Shown here piece by piece: positions 29,601 to 38,350 of a stretch of DNA of 64,000 nt. The position numbers and the translations under genes are program-made. Position 1 is the first letter of the stretch. Each line of letters opens with the position of its first letter. This stretch comes from Sporolactobacillus terrae DSM 11697 (GTDB lineage: Bacteria > Bacillota > Bacilli > Bacillales > Sporolactobacillaceae). The stretch is taken from the NCBI RefSeq assembly GCF_000648615.1, contig NZ_JFZC01000063.1, positions 49,412 through 113,411 on the forward strand, written 5' to 3'. The notes beneath the pieces are model-generated. The model saw only the letters and a program-made list of their open reading frames with translations, was not told the DNA's origin and did not search any database.

Positions 29601-29629
29601 TTGACAATAATTGATACCGCTTACATAAT
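29601..29629 (+). promoter_or_regulatory. Promoter with overlapping cre site (CcpA)
   Basis: TTGACA (29601-29606) and CATAAT (29624-29629) are 17 bases apart. Between them the minus strand reads TGTAAGCGGTATCA (29612-29625), a full match to the catabolite-responsive element consensus TGWAARCGNTWNCA. A CcpA complex bound here would block RNA polymerase, so the GH32/fructokinase genes downstream should be repressed by preferred sugars. About 165 bases of leader separate it from the first gene. Confidence 0.75.
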
Positions 29630-29794
29630 GATATTCCCGGTTTTTCTTATTGCGACTATGCCTTTCGCAGGGAAGATTATTAAGATTGCCCAGATGAAGT
29701 GTGGCGAAGCGGGAAACTCCTTGTTATCCTGGATACAAGAGGCGAGAATCAGTCGAAAACAAAGCCTTAACCGTTCGAAAGGAGTTTGTCATGA

Positions 29795-31207
29795 ATGAAT
29801 CAGATAACGAATGACCGATATAGGCAAAACTATCATATCATGCCCCCAAAAGGATGGATGAATGATCCCAATGGATTATGTTTTTTTAAAGGCTATTACC
29901 ATGTCTTTTTTCAGTATCATCCCTATAGTGCAGAATGGGGACCAATGCACTGGGGCCACATGCGGAGTATGGATCTGGTCCATTGGCAAGAGTGCCCAAT
30001 CGCGCTAACGCCAGGGGATAACGAAGACAAAGACGGTTGCTTTTCCGGCAGTGCTGTGGTCAAAGATGGTCGGCTCTACTTGATCTACACAGGCCATCAC
30101 GACAAAGAAAATACAGACCAGAAACAGTACTGGCAAAATCAAAACCTTGCCTACAGTGAAGACGGAATTCATTTTAAAAAATACGAGAAAAACCCAATAA
30201 TCAGTCACCCGCCTGAAGATAATGACATTGACTTTAGAGATCCAAAAGTTTGGCTGGAGAATGGTAAATGGTTCATGGTTTTGGGTAGCCGCGATCAATC
30301 CGGATTGGGAAGAGTCCTGTTATATGCCTCTCATGACTTATTGAACTGGGACTATTTCGGTGTGATCAGCCAATCAAATCATCCGGAAAAGGAAGGGTAT
30401 ATGTGGGAATGCCCTGATTTTTTTCAGCTGGATGGACAGTATATCCTATTAACCTCGCCGCAGGGGATTGTTTCACATCATGACAGGTGCAAAAACATTT
30501 TCCAAAGCGGGTATTTTATCGGCGATTATAAAGACGGTGTTTATACGAGAGGCTGCTTTCGAGAAATGGATGCTGGGCATGACTTCTATGCAGCACAAAC
30601 CATCGAGACCGATGATGGCAGGCGTATTTTGCTCGCTTGGATGGCGATGTGGGAGAACAAGATGCCTGAGCAAGCGGACGGATGGGCGGGAACCATGACG
30701 CTTCCGAGAGAATTAAAGCGGGTTGGAGATAAATTATATGCATACCCGATCCAGGAATTAAAAGCGCTTCGATCAAAGCTTCTTCTATCAAAAAATGAAT
30801 CCACCAACACGATCAATTTTTGCAGCAAGGCACATCAACTGGAAATTGATGCTAAAATGGATTGGAGGAGTCATTCAACGATCGCTTTAGTGATGAATGA
30901 TCATAACGGAAGTGCGCTTATTTCTGTGACTTTTAACGCTGATGATGGTAAAGTTGTCCTTCACAGGGTCGGTCCTGATGCAGAGAGACAAACCGTTATT
31001 CAGCAATCCGATGACTTAACAATGAAGGTCTATGTCGATACGTCATCTTTTGAATTGTTTATTAACCATGGAGAAGCCACCTTTTCAGAACGGTTTTACG
31101 CGGAAGGCGCGCTTTCCTTTAAAATAAGTGCACAAGAACGTGTTTGGTGCACAATGCATGTCTATGAACTGGGAAATCATCGCAACAATGCGATGATTGA
31201 TAAATGA
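29795..31207 (+). CDS. GH32 beta-fructofuranosidase / sucrose-6-phosphate hydrolase
   Basis: 470 residues, no signal peptide, so intracellular. The GH32 catalytic set is complete: GWMNDPNG (nucleophile Asp, about residues 20-27), FRDPKV (transition-state Asp, about 148) and ECPDFF (acid/base Glu, about 208), followed by a C-terminal beta-sandwich. It cleaves a terminal fructose from sucrose, sucrose-6-phosphate or short fructans. No sucrose PTS is in the window, while a sugar ABC transporter lies downstream, so free sucrose or fructo-oligosaccharide is as likely as the phosphorylated sugar. Overlaps the fructokinase reading frame and is probably cotranscribed with it. AAAGGAG precedes the start. 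Confidence 0.92.
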   Translation: MNQITNDRYRQNYHIMPPKGWMNDPNGLCFFKGYYHVFFQYHPYSAEWGPMHWGHMRSMDLVHWQECPIALTPGDNEDKDGCFSGSAVVKDGRLYLIYTGHHDKENTDQKQYWQNQNLAYSEDGIHFKKYEKNPIISHPPEDNDIDFRDPKVWLENGKWFMVLGSRDQSGLGRVLLYASHDLLNWDYFGVISQSNHPEKEGYMWECPDFFQLDGQYILLTSPQGIVSHHDRCKNIFQSGYFIGDYKDGVYTRGCFREMDAGHDFYAAQTIETDDGRRILLAWMAMWENKMPEQADGWAGTMTLPRELKRVGDKLYAYPIQELKALRSKLLLSKNESTNTINFCSKAHQLEIDAKMDWRSHSTIALVMNDHNGSALISVTFNADDGKVVLHRVGPDAERQTVIQQSDDLTMKVYVDTSSFELFINHGEATFSERFYAEGALSFKISAQERVWCTMHVYELGNHRNNAMIDK

Positions 31208-31227
31208 ACGATGAGGAGATGGAGGAC

Positions 31228-32103
31228 ATGTTATTAGGCAGTATTGAAGCAGGCGGTACGAAGTTTGTCTGTGCGGTTGGAAATGAAGATTATCGAGTAC
31301 TCGAAAAAGCAACGTTTCCGACGACCGATCCAAAGACCACGTTTGCACAGGTCATCGACTTTTTTAAAAAATTTAACGATCTGGCCGCGCTGTCGATCGC
31401 TTCTTTCGGTCCGATCGAGATCCAAAAAAACAACACAAGATACGGATACATTACCGAAACACCAAAAAAAGGATGGAGCAATACCGACTTTGTCGATCCG
31501 ATAAAAAAAGCGTTGAACATTCCCGTATTTTTCACCACGGACGTAAATGGATCGGCATACGGCGAATATGTTCTTGCGCAATTATTTAATGAAAAGATAC
31601 GATCGTTGGTCTATTTAACCATTGGTACCGGTATTGGTGGCGGGGCGATCATCGACGGAAAGATTGTCGGATCCCAAGGCCATACCGAAATGGGGCATGT
31701 GCGAGTCAAACGCCATCCGGATGATTTAGATTTTGAAGGGCTCTGTCCGTTTCATCACGATTGTCTTGAAGGACTTGCCTCAGGGCCAACCTTTGAAGCG
31801 AGACTGGGCATTAAAGGACAGGATGTCCCAAAGGATCACCCGATTTGGGACATCGTCTCGTACTATGTTGCGCAAGCTGCCATTCAGCAAACAATGATTC
31901 TTCGCCCGGACAACCTTGTATTCGGCGGTGGAGTAGTCAGCGAACCGTTCCTGGAAAAAGTACGGCGCGACTTTGCGCAATTAAACAATCAGTATGTTCA
32001 GGTCCCTGACTTAACGACCTATATCCGCATGCCAAGAGCCAAAGACAACGGATCGGCAACACTAGGCAACTTTGCACTGGCATTTCATGAATTAGGAAAA
32101 TGA
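31228..32103 (+). CDS. ROK-family fructokinase
   Basis: 291 residues from ATG 31228 (MLLGSIEAGGTKFVCAVG), chosen because GAGGAGATGGAGG lies just upstream; ATG 31204 overlaps the previous stop. It shows the ATP-binding EAGGTK loop, GTGIGGGAI, and the ROK zinc-site region GHTEMGHVRVKRHPDD...CPFHHDCLEGLASGP. The fructokinase branch (ScrK/GmuE-like) phosphorylates fructose to fructose-6-phosphate. Pairing with the GH32 gene makes a two-step route from sucrose or fructan to glycolysis. Confidence 0.9.
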   Translation: MLLGSIEAGGTKFVCAVGNEDYRVLEKATFPTTDPKTTFAQVIDFFKKFNDLAALSIASFGPIEIQKNNTRYGYITETPKKGWSNTDFVDPIKKALNIPVFFTTDVNGSAYGEYVLAQLFNEKIRSLVYLTIGTGIGGGAIIDGKIVGSQGHTEMGHVRVKRHPDDLDFEGLCPFHHDCLEGLASGPTFEARLGIKGQDVPKDHPIWDIVSYYVAQAAIQQTMILRPDNLVFGGGVVSEPFLEKVRRDFAQLNNQYVQVPDLTTYIRMPRAKDNGSATLGNFALAFHELGK

Positions 32104-32136
32104 CGCGTGCGTGATCAATCGATGAACAGGTAAACC

Positions 32137-32192
32137 TTCCCCTTTGCGTAGACAGATGTAGGTCGTCTGTTTCGCCAAAGGGGAATTTTGTT
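32137..32192 (+). terminator. Terminator of the GH32/fructokinase operon
   Basis: TTCCCCTTTGCG (32137-32148) pairs with CGCCAAAGGGGAA (32173-32185), with an inner GACAG/CTGTT arm, followed by TTTTGTTT. Confidence 0.85.
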
Positions 32193-32289
32193 TAAAAAAG
32201 GCTGTTTCTTATATCTATTATCATATTTTTATTTTTGCCATACAAATGCACCAAAGTATTTAAGAACAAGGATGTATCAAAAAATAAGA

Positions 32290-32640
32290 AAATCATTGCT
32301 CTGAACTCTGCTGTAGCAGGTTGTTGCTTAGTCTCTCAATATTTTCAGCCTGAGCGGGTTCTATAAGCGTATATCCAACAGATTTTTCAATGGTTTGCAA
32401 CTTGGTAAGTCACTCATCTAAAGGTAATTTATGATGAACATTATAACCTCTTGGAGTGCAAACCCTGCCGGAGTTTCTATCTGAAAAAGCGTGAATTCCG
32501 GATTGTTTTTGTCCCCTAGATCTCTGTATCTCTTTGTGTTAGCTACAGCGGGTGCTTTATTTGATTTAGCCCACTCCGAGACTATCAATACCAAATAATC
32601 CGCCAGAACCGTATGTAGTTAAAAACAATGCTACTCTAAC
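32290..32640 (-). pseudogene. Decayed C-terminal HNH toxin cassette
   Basis: On the minus strand a frame gives PRGYNVHHKLPLDE, the same HNH core as YQVHHKLPLDD in the LXG toxin at 27139, then reads on towards 32290 (IEKSVGYTLIEPAQAENIER). Further upstream, pieces such as YRDLGDKNNPEFT and LTTYGSGGLFGIDS occur in shifted frames. There is no start, no LXG part and several stops. It is probably an old, displaced toxin tail lying between the LXG loci. Confidence 0.45.
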
Positions 32641-32846
32641 TGAGATGATAGGCACCGGCTCATTTTCTCTGATTTAGATCCCCCTTTTTACACAATGATA
32701 CCTCATCGTTTTGTTCTCATTCTATTACGCTTATTTTCTACAGTGATTTCTTAGTAGCAATGGGCAATACACGTGAATTAACTTAAACTTTACGTTGCGC
32801 AAATAGTAGATTAATGAACCGGACGTAATATATAAATTGTGCAGCG

Positions 32847-32854
32847 AACCGGTT
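32847..32854. promoter_or_regulatory. LacI-type operator-like palindrome before lacI gene
   Basis: AACCGGTT, in the context GCGAACCGGTTTTC, is a short symmetric sequence with the central CG typical of LacI-family operators. It lies about 20 bases before the start of a LacI-family gene, with a second partial copy GAACCGG near 32816. Autoregulation is inferred. Confidence 0.4.
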
Positions 32855-32872
32855 TTCTGATGGAGGTGCCCT

Positions 32873-33874
32873 ATGGCCACGATTAGAGATGTTGCGAAGA
32901 GAGCGAACGTAGCAAAAAGTACAGTATCTAATGTGTTTAGTAAGAAGAAAGAAATCAGTAAGGAATTAACGGATAAAATCTTGAAAGCAGCTCGGGAACT
33001 CAACTATCGACCCAATTATTTTGCTTCTACTCTAGCAACGAAGAGGTCACGAGTGATTGGTGTATCGTTTAATACTGATACAACATCTTCAACCGATTTT
33101 CATCAAAACATGATTCGGGGGATTCTATCGGTTTGTGATGAACGCAACTACTATCTGCTCATTAATCCCTCAGGAAAAAAGAGAAAACATTTTTTTCCGG
33201 TTGATGGAGAGATCATTTTGAATCCGGAAACCTATGAATCTGATTCGAATGATGCGATCAAACGTGTATGGGTCGGCGCGCCTCCGCTCAATGAAAAAGA
33301 GGGCGCGTTTCATGTCGATAACGATAATGTCCATATAGGGTATATGGTTACTGATTTTTTGATCAAAACCGGGGTTACAACGCTTTGTTTTTTAAACTCA
33401 CAGGAAACGAGAACCTATGCTAAGGAAAGAAAGAATGGATTTGACCAAGCAATCCATGAACAGGGTCACTTGGTCAAGAGGTATCGCCACGATTTCCTAG
33501 AAGAAGATGACCCGCAGGATTTTGCTTATCAAATCGCAAAAGAAGAACTGATCCAGGGCACATCTCAAGGCTTTATCACGGATTCAGATATCATGGCAAA
33601 AGGGGTTTACCGGGCGGCTTATGAATGCGGCAGACGCATACCAGAAGATGTATCGGTCATTGCAATCTGTTCCGGTCTCAATACAAGTGATGTCTTTCAG
33701 CCTTCTTTAACTGTGGTTGAGCTGAATGAATTGCGACTGGGGCAAAGAGCCGCACAATTGTTAATCGATCTTATTGAAGATAAAAGCGAGCAAACGTCGA
33801 ACAATCAACAAATCGAATCGTTTATCAAAGTCATGAAATCAACACGATCATTTCCTCAAAAAACAAAGAAATAA
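32873..33874 (+). CDS. LacI-family transcriptional regulator
   Basis: 333 residues. Helix-turn-helix ATIRDVAKRANVAKSTVSNVF at the N terminus, hinge helix near residue 50, then a periplasmic-binding-like effector domain (NTDTTSSTDFHQNMIRGIL; DEDVSVIAICSG-like end region). TGGAGGTG precedes the ATG. Twelve bases separate it from an ABC transporter operon that it most likely controls, and the neighbouring GH32/fructokinase operon may be a second target. The effector is unknown. Family call is firm. Confidence 0.92.
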   Translation: MATIRDVAKRANVAKSTVSNVFSKKKEISKELTDKILKAARELNYRPNYFASTLATKRSRVIGVSFNTDTTSSTDFHQNMIRGILSVCDERNYYLLINPSGKKRKHFFPVDGEIILNPETYESDSNDAIKRVWVGAPPLNEKEGAFHVDNDNVHIGYMVTDFLIKTGVTTLCFLNSQETRTYAKERKNGFDQAIHEQGHLVKRYRHDFLEEDDPQDFAYQIAKEELIQGTSQGFITDSDIMAKGVYRAAYECGRRIPEDVSVIAICSGLNTSDVFQPSLTVVELNELRLGQRAAQLLIDLIEDKSEQTSNNQQIESFIKVMKSTRSFPQKTKK

Positions 33875-33885
33875 GGAGTCAATCA

Positions 33886-34992
33886 ATGGACTTTTTAACG
33901 TTTCATCATGTCTCAAAACAGTATCGGGATGGGAAAAAAGAGACCGCTTCTGCTGTGCATGATGCACATTTTTCCATTCAACGCGGAGAGCTCATCGTAT
34001 TTGTCGGACCTTCAGGATGCGGAAAGTCAACGTTTCTACGCATGGTTGCTGGACTAGAGGAGATTACATCTGGAGAAATTATTCTAGAAGATCAACGGTT
34101 AAACGATGTGGACGTAAAAATGAGAGATATTGCCATGGTCTTTCAAGATTATGCCCTATATCCGCATATGAGTGTTGAAGAAAATCTAGCGTTTGGTTTG
34201 AAGAACCAAAAGATACCTAAGCAAAAAATAAAGCAAAAAATCGATGAAGCGTGCGCGATCTTGAATCTGTCGGAGTTAAGGCAGCGTCTGCCCAAGCAGC
34301 TTTCAGGGGGGCAGCGTCAGCGGGTAGCATTGGGACGAGCAATCGTCAAAGAACCTAAAGCGTTCCTGCTTGACGAACCTTTGTCCAATCTTGACGCCAA
34401 ACTTCGCGTGCAGACGCGAAAAATGATTGCGCAATTACATAATCAGCTTCAAGCGACGATGATCTATGTTACGCATGATCAAACAGAAGCCATGACTCTG
34501 GCAGATCGAATTGTCGTCATGAATCGAGGAATCATTCAGCAAATTGACACGCCGGAACGCATTTATCTGCATCCCAATAATCTATTCGTGGCAGGCTTTA
34601 TTGGATCACCACCGATGAATCTATTGCATGTCCGTATTAAGGACGACCAAAGTCTTGCTGTAGGGACATTCCGCTTTTCCATTCCTCGCAACTATAAGGA
34701 ATCGCTTCAAGCATTTATTGGAAAGGAGGTGATCCTTGGCGTTCGACCTGAAGACATCCAGCTCGAGGAGTCTTCCACAGCTGAAGAAGGGATGAAGCCT
34801 TATCTTACCGAATTTCTCGGCTCGGAAAATCTGATCTATTTTAAATTGAGAGAAGGGGAATTAATCGTAAAAAAGAATCTTTCATTAAAAATGTCCCCGG
34901 ACATGAGTTATCGGCTCATCATTAATGGAGAAAACATGCATTTTTTCGATCCACAATCAGGAGAACATTTAAAAAGAAGGAGCCTTACATGA
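33886..34992 (+). CDS. Sugar ABC transporter ATPase (MsmK/UgpC type)
   Basis: 368 residues. Walker A GPSGCGKST (about residue 44), signature LSGGQRQRVALGRA (about 142), Walker B FLLDEPLSNLDAK, H-loop THDQTEAM, then a C-terminal regulatory TOBE-type domain (GVRPEDIQL). This is the class that powers carbohydrate importers of the CUT1 type. It overlaps the binding-protein gene by four bases. Having a dedicated ATPase rather than relying on a shared MsmX is notable for Bacilli. Confidence 0.92.
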   Translation: MDFLTFHHVSKQYRDGKKETASAVHDAHFSIQRGELIVFVGPSGCGKSTFLRMVAGLEEITSGEIILEDQRLNDVDVKMRDIAMVFQDYALYPHMSVEENLAFGLKNQKIPKQKIKQKIDEACAILNLSELRQRLPKQLSGGQRQRVALGRAIVKEPKAFLLDEPLSNLDAKLRVQTRKMIAQLHNQLQATMIYVTHDQTEAMTLADRIVVMNRGIIQQIDTPERIYLHPNNLFVAGFIGSPPMNLLHVRIKDDQSLAVGTFRFSIPRNYKESLQAFIGKEVILGVRPEDIQLEESSTAEEGMKPYLTEFLGSENLIYFKLREGELIVKKNLSLKMSPDMSYRLIINGENMHFFDPQSGEHLKRRSLT

Positions 34993-36365
34993 AAATGAAA
35001 AAAATGGTCTTAATTTTTCTTTGTACCGCTTTGCTTGTCGGTGTGCTTGCAGGATGTGGAAATGCAAACGAAGCAAAAGAGAAACAAACCGTAAACATTT
35101 TGACCTCTGTGACCGGTGGCAAAGATGAAGAAGGCATGAAAGCTTTTGCAAAAGAACTGAGTCAGCTAACTGGTTATAAGATTAACATGATTAAGCCCGC
35201 AGACGATTACAATACGGTACTGATGCAAAAGTTAAAAGCAGGTGGAGAGAACTTGGACCTGATTTACTTCGATCAGAGCCAGCTGCCTGATTTAGTGAAA
35301 CAAGGAGCCCTTCAAGACCTGACCGGAAAAGTGAAGGACTCCAAAATACTATCAAACAATTCAATAATACCAGAAAAAGAATGGAATAACATTAAAATCG
35401 ATGGAAAAATTTATGCAAGTTTCAATAAAAAAGAGATTGAACGCGTTGTTAACGTTAATGAAGGCATGATCAAGAAGTACAACATCGATTTTTCGCAGGA
35501 AGACACGCTGGATGACTACTATCACTTGTTTCAGCAGTTGAAAGAAAAAAACAAGACACAAGGTTTTTATCCTTTTAACGTCTCGCTCAGTCTGCTTTTT
35601 GATCTTCAACCGTGGTTTGCCAGTGAAGGGCTTAAAGGCGGAATCGTTGTCGATCAAGACGGCAAAAAAACGGTTCCGTGGAGCACCGATGAAGCAGCAC
35701 CTGTATGGTCTTGGCTGAGAAAGCTTTATAAAGAAGGATTGATGGATCCGGACGCATTGACGGATACGACAAAAGAATTGCGAAATAAGTTTCAATCATC
35801 GCAAACCGCTGTGGTTACCGATTGGGCTGCATGGACAGGCCTCTATAACGTTAATGCGGGAACCAGTTACCCGAATGCCTTTAAGGCCGTTGCTCATGGC
35901 GGAACCAAAAATAAAGAGGGTGCCTACATGTTAACACGCGGGGCTGCTTCCTTGTGGGGCATTCCAGCAACCAGTAAAAATGTTGACGGCGCGATGAAGG
36001 TCTTGGAAACATTTGCAACGCAAAAAGGCGGAGACCTTTTGTCAATCGGAGCCAAAGGCTACGATTATACGGATAAAGATGGAAAGGTTGAGCTAACCGA
36101 AAAGGGAGAAGCTGCGGGCAAAGATCATGGCGCACCATTCCCAATTTCAGAACAATATAAGTCCCCGCTTCCGTACAATCCAGGCGTTGACGAAGCTTTA
36201 GGATTCTTGAAGTACGCGTCCACAGAAAGCTATCTTCCAGAAACGACCGATTACACCACTATTGTGTCTAAAGAGGCGATCAAAATGGTTAAGGGTGAGG
36301 TTTCGGTTGATCAAGGATTGAAAGAAATGCGTGAAAGCTTGAAAGCAAAACAAGTGGTTGATTAA
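34989..36365 (+). CDS. Sugar ABC transporter substrate-binding lipoprotein
   Basis: 458 residues. Signal peptide of type II with lipobox VLAGC (Cys near residue 23), so it is anchored outside the membrane. Body matches extracellular solute-binding protein family 1 (ISQLTGYKINMIKPADDYNTVLMQ..., LDLIYFDQSQLPDLV). Substrate cannot be read from sequence; the neighbours (GH32, fructokinase, LacI regulator) suggest an oligosaccharide. The 180 bases to the first permease gene hold a long imperfect hairpin (about 36414-36470, AAGGTG/CACCTT), possibly lowering expression of the permeases relative to the binding protein. Confidence 0.88.
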   Translation: MKMKKMVLIFLCTALLVGVLAGCGNANEAKEKQTVNILTSVTGGKDEEGMKAFAKELSQLTGYKINMIKPADDYNTVLMQKLKAGGENLDLIYFDQSQLPDLVKQGALQDLTGKVKDSKILSNNSIIPEKEWNNIKIDGKIYASFNKKEIERVVNVNEGMIKKYNIDFSQEDTLDDYYHLFQQLKEKNKTQGFYPFNVSLSLLFDLQPWFASEGLKGGIVVDQDGKKTVPWSTDEAAPVWSWLRKLYKEGLMDPDALTDTTKELRNKFQSSQTAVVTDWAAWTGLYNVNAGTSYPNAFKAVAHGGTKNKEGAYMLTRGAASLWGIPATSKNVDGAMKVLETFATQKGGDLLSIGAKGYDYTDKDGKVELTEKGEAAGKDHGAPFPISEQYKSPLPYNPGVDEALGFLKYASTESYLPETTDYTTIVSKEAIKMVKGEVSVDQGLKEMRESLKAKQVVD

Positions 36366-36565
36366 AGGCCGAGAAAGCATGCCAATCCAGAGCGTATCAA
36401 TGTGAGCCAAATAGAAAGGAGGAAGGTGGATTTTTATGGATCTCAAAATGGATTCATAGAAATACACCTTTCTTATAGAAAAGATCAGATTTTGTCTTGA
36501 GCACAGCCATTCACGACAAGCGCTCGGGCGCCTGATTCAATTCAATGAAAGGAGGAATGATTCAA

Positions 36566-37471
36566 TTGCGGCCATTCGTTGCATCAACGTCTCAGACCTT
36601 ACGAAAAATGAAAAAATATCGTTTTGTTTATCTCATGCTCATTCCTCTGCTCGTCTATTTTAGTGTCTTTGCCTATATACCGCTGATTATGGGATTTGTG
36701 CAGAGCTTCCAAAAGAGTAAGTTATTAGGAAATGTCGAATGGATTGGATTTGAGAATTATTTTGAGCTATTTGCGGATAAGGAGTTTCTCTCCTCGCTCT
36801 GGAATGGCTTTTCAATCGGTTTAGGTACTTTTGTTCTTGTATTCGTTGGCGGCTTAATGCTTGCCATACTTCTTAATGAAATAAGAACGAAATCGTTTCG
36901 TTCACTGATCCAAACAACTACTTTTTTACCTTACCTATTCTCATGGACGATTGTTGGCGGTATTTGGGTGTATCTGTTAAGTTCACACGGATTAGTGAAC
37001 AGTCTATTGATCGCTTTGGATCGCGATCCTTTTCATTTTTTAACGGAACCCCAATATGCCCAGCTCATTATGATTCTGACCGGAGCGTGGAAAGACATTG
37101 GCTACACAGCAGTCCTGTTCTTGGCCAGTATCCTTGTGATCAATCAAAATTTGTTTGAGGCTGCTCAAATTGATGCCGCTTCACGGGGGAAACAAATCAT
37201 CAAAATTATTCTTCCTGAACTGGTCCCAACGATGAAGACGATTTGCTTACTTGGCGTCATTGGTCTATTCACCAATTTCGATCAGGTCTATGTGATGGGG
37301 AATCCAGCGATCATCGATTCCGTGAAAACGCCTTTGGTTTATATCTTTGAACGAGGAATTACCAAATTTGATATTGGTGTGGCAACATCAGCTTCTGTGA
37401 TTTTGCTTATCCTTACTCTTTTGGTTACCTACGTCTTTCAAAAACTGGTGTTCAACAAAGAATGGAAGTGA
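36566..37471 (+). CDS. Sugar ABC transporter permease (MalF type)
   Basis: About 301 residues from TTG 36566, which stands ten bases after AAAGGAGG (36548-36555); the ATGs at 36545 and 36557 overlap that site. Six hydrophobic segments and the EAA loop FEAAQIDAASRGKQIIKIILPEL, where the ATPase docks. It forms the channel with the next permease. Gap of six bases to the next gene. Confidence 0.88.
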   Translation: MRPFVASTSQTLRKMKKYRFVYLMLIPLLVYFSVFAYIPLIMGFVQSFQKSKLLGNVEWIGFENYFELFADKEFLSSLWNGFSIGLGTFVLVFVGGLMLAILLNEIRTKSFRSLIQTTTFLPYLFSWTIVGGIWVYLLSSHGLVNSLLIALDRDPFHFLTEPQYAQLIMILTGAWKDIGYTAVLFLASILVINQNLFEAAQIDAASRGKQIIKIILPELVPTMKTICLLGVIGLFTNFDQVYVMGNPAIIDSVKTPLVYIFERGITKFDIGVATSASVILLILTLLVTYVFQKLVFNKEWK

Positions 37472-37477
37472 ATTCGT

Positions 37478-38344
37478 TTGCGCTTTAAAAAGCAAAAAAA
37501 TCAACTGTCGCGTCCCGTACGCTTTTTAAGCAGTTTACTGTTGCTCGTTCTCTTTATTTCAATGATTGTTCCGTTTCTTAATGTATTGGCCATCGCCTTT
37601 TCAACGAATAAAAATTCAATGATGCCGGGGATTACACTTTTTCCAAAAGAATTCTCGATCGAGGGTTTTCTCACGATATGGAAGACGCAGAACTTGTGGC
37701 TCCCCTTTTTGAATTCCTTACTCGTCGCTACCCTTGGCACATTTCTTCAGGTGCTACTCTCGGCCCTTGTTGGCTACATTTTGACAAAAAAGGATTTGCC
37801 TTTGCGCAAAGTAATCTTAGGCTTTGTCTTACTTACAATGATGATTCCAAGTGAATTGACTCTGGTTTCTCTCTATAGTCTCAATCGCGATTTGGGCTTA
37901 CTCAATACGTATTCGGGATTGATTGTTAATGGATTGATGTCCGGCTTCAGCATCATTCTGATGAAAAATTATTTTGAATCTATTCCCTCGTCATTATTTG
38001 AAGCGGCACAAATTGATCATGCGAGTGAATTTACTATATTTATGAAAATTTATCTGCCAATGTCCATTCCGGGCTTGGTTACGGTTGGATTCATTTCTTT
38101 TGTTTCAAAATGGAACAGCCTGCTGATACCTGCGACTATTATTACCGATCAAAATAAATATACCTTGCCGGTCGTTCTCCGCTCCTTGATTTTTAATAGT
38201 ACGGCAAATTCAGGGACGGCGTTTATTGCACCGAACGCGATTATGGCTGGTATAGTCATTTCGGTTATTCCTTTAATTGTCGCCTATATTATTGCGCAAA
38301 GATTCCTAGTGGGTGGCATGAATCTCGGCTCGGTAAAAGGGTGA
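37478..38344 (+). CDS. Sugar ABC transporter permease (MalG type)
   Basis: 288 residues starting with TTG. Six membrane segments and the EAA motif FEAAQIDHASEFTIFMKIYLPM. The C-terminal GGMNLGSVKG ends like the MalG group (usually ...GAVKG). It pairs with the preceding permease in a CUT1 importer. Confidence 0.88.
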   Translation: MRFKKQKNQLSRPVRFLSSLLLLVLFISMIVPFLNVLAIAFSTNKNSMMPGITLFPKEFSIEGFLTIWKTQNLWLPFLNSLLVATLGTFLQVLLSALVGYILTKKDLPLRKVILGFVLLTMMIPSELTLVSLYSLNRDLGLLNTYSGLIVNGLMSGFSIILMKNYFESIPSSLFEAAQIDHASEFTIFMKIYLPMSIPGLVTVGFISFVSKWNSLLIPATIITDQNKYTLPVVLRSLIFNSTANSGTAFIAPNAIMAGIVISVIPLIVAYIIAQRFLVGGMNLGSVKG

Positions 38345-38350
38345 GTTGTT

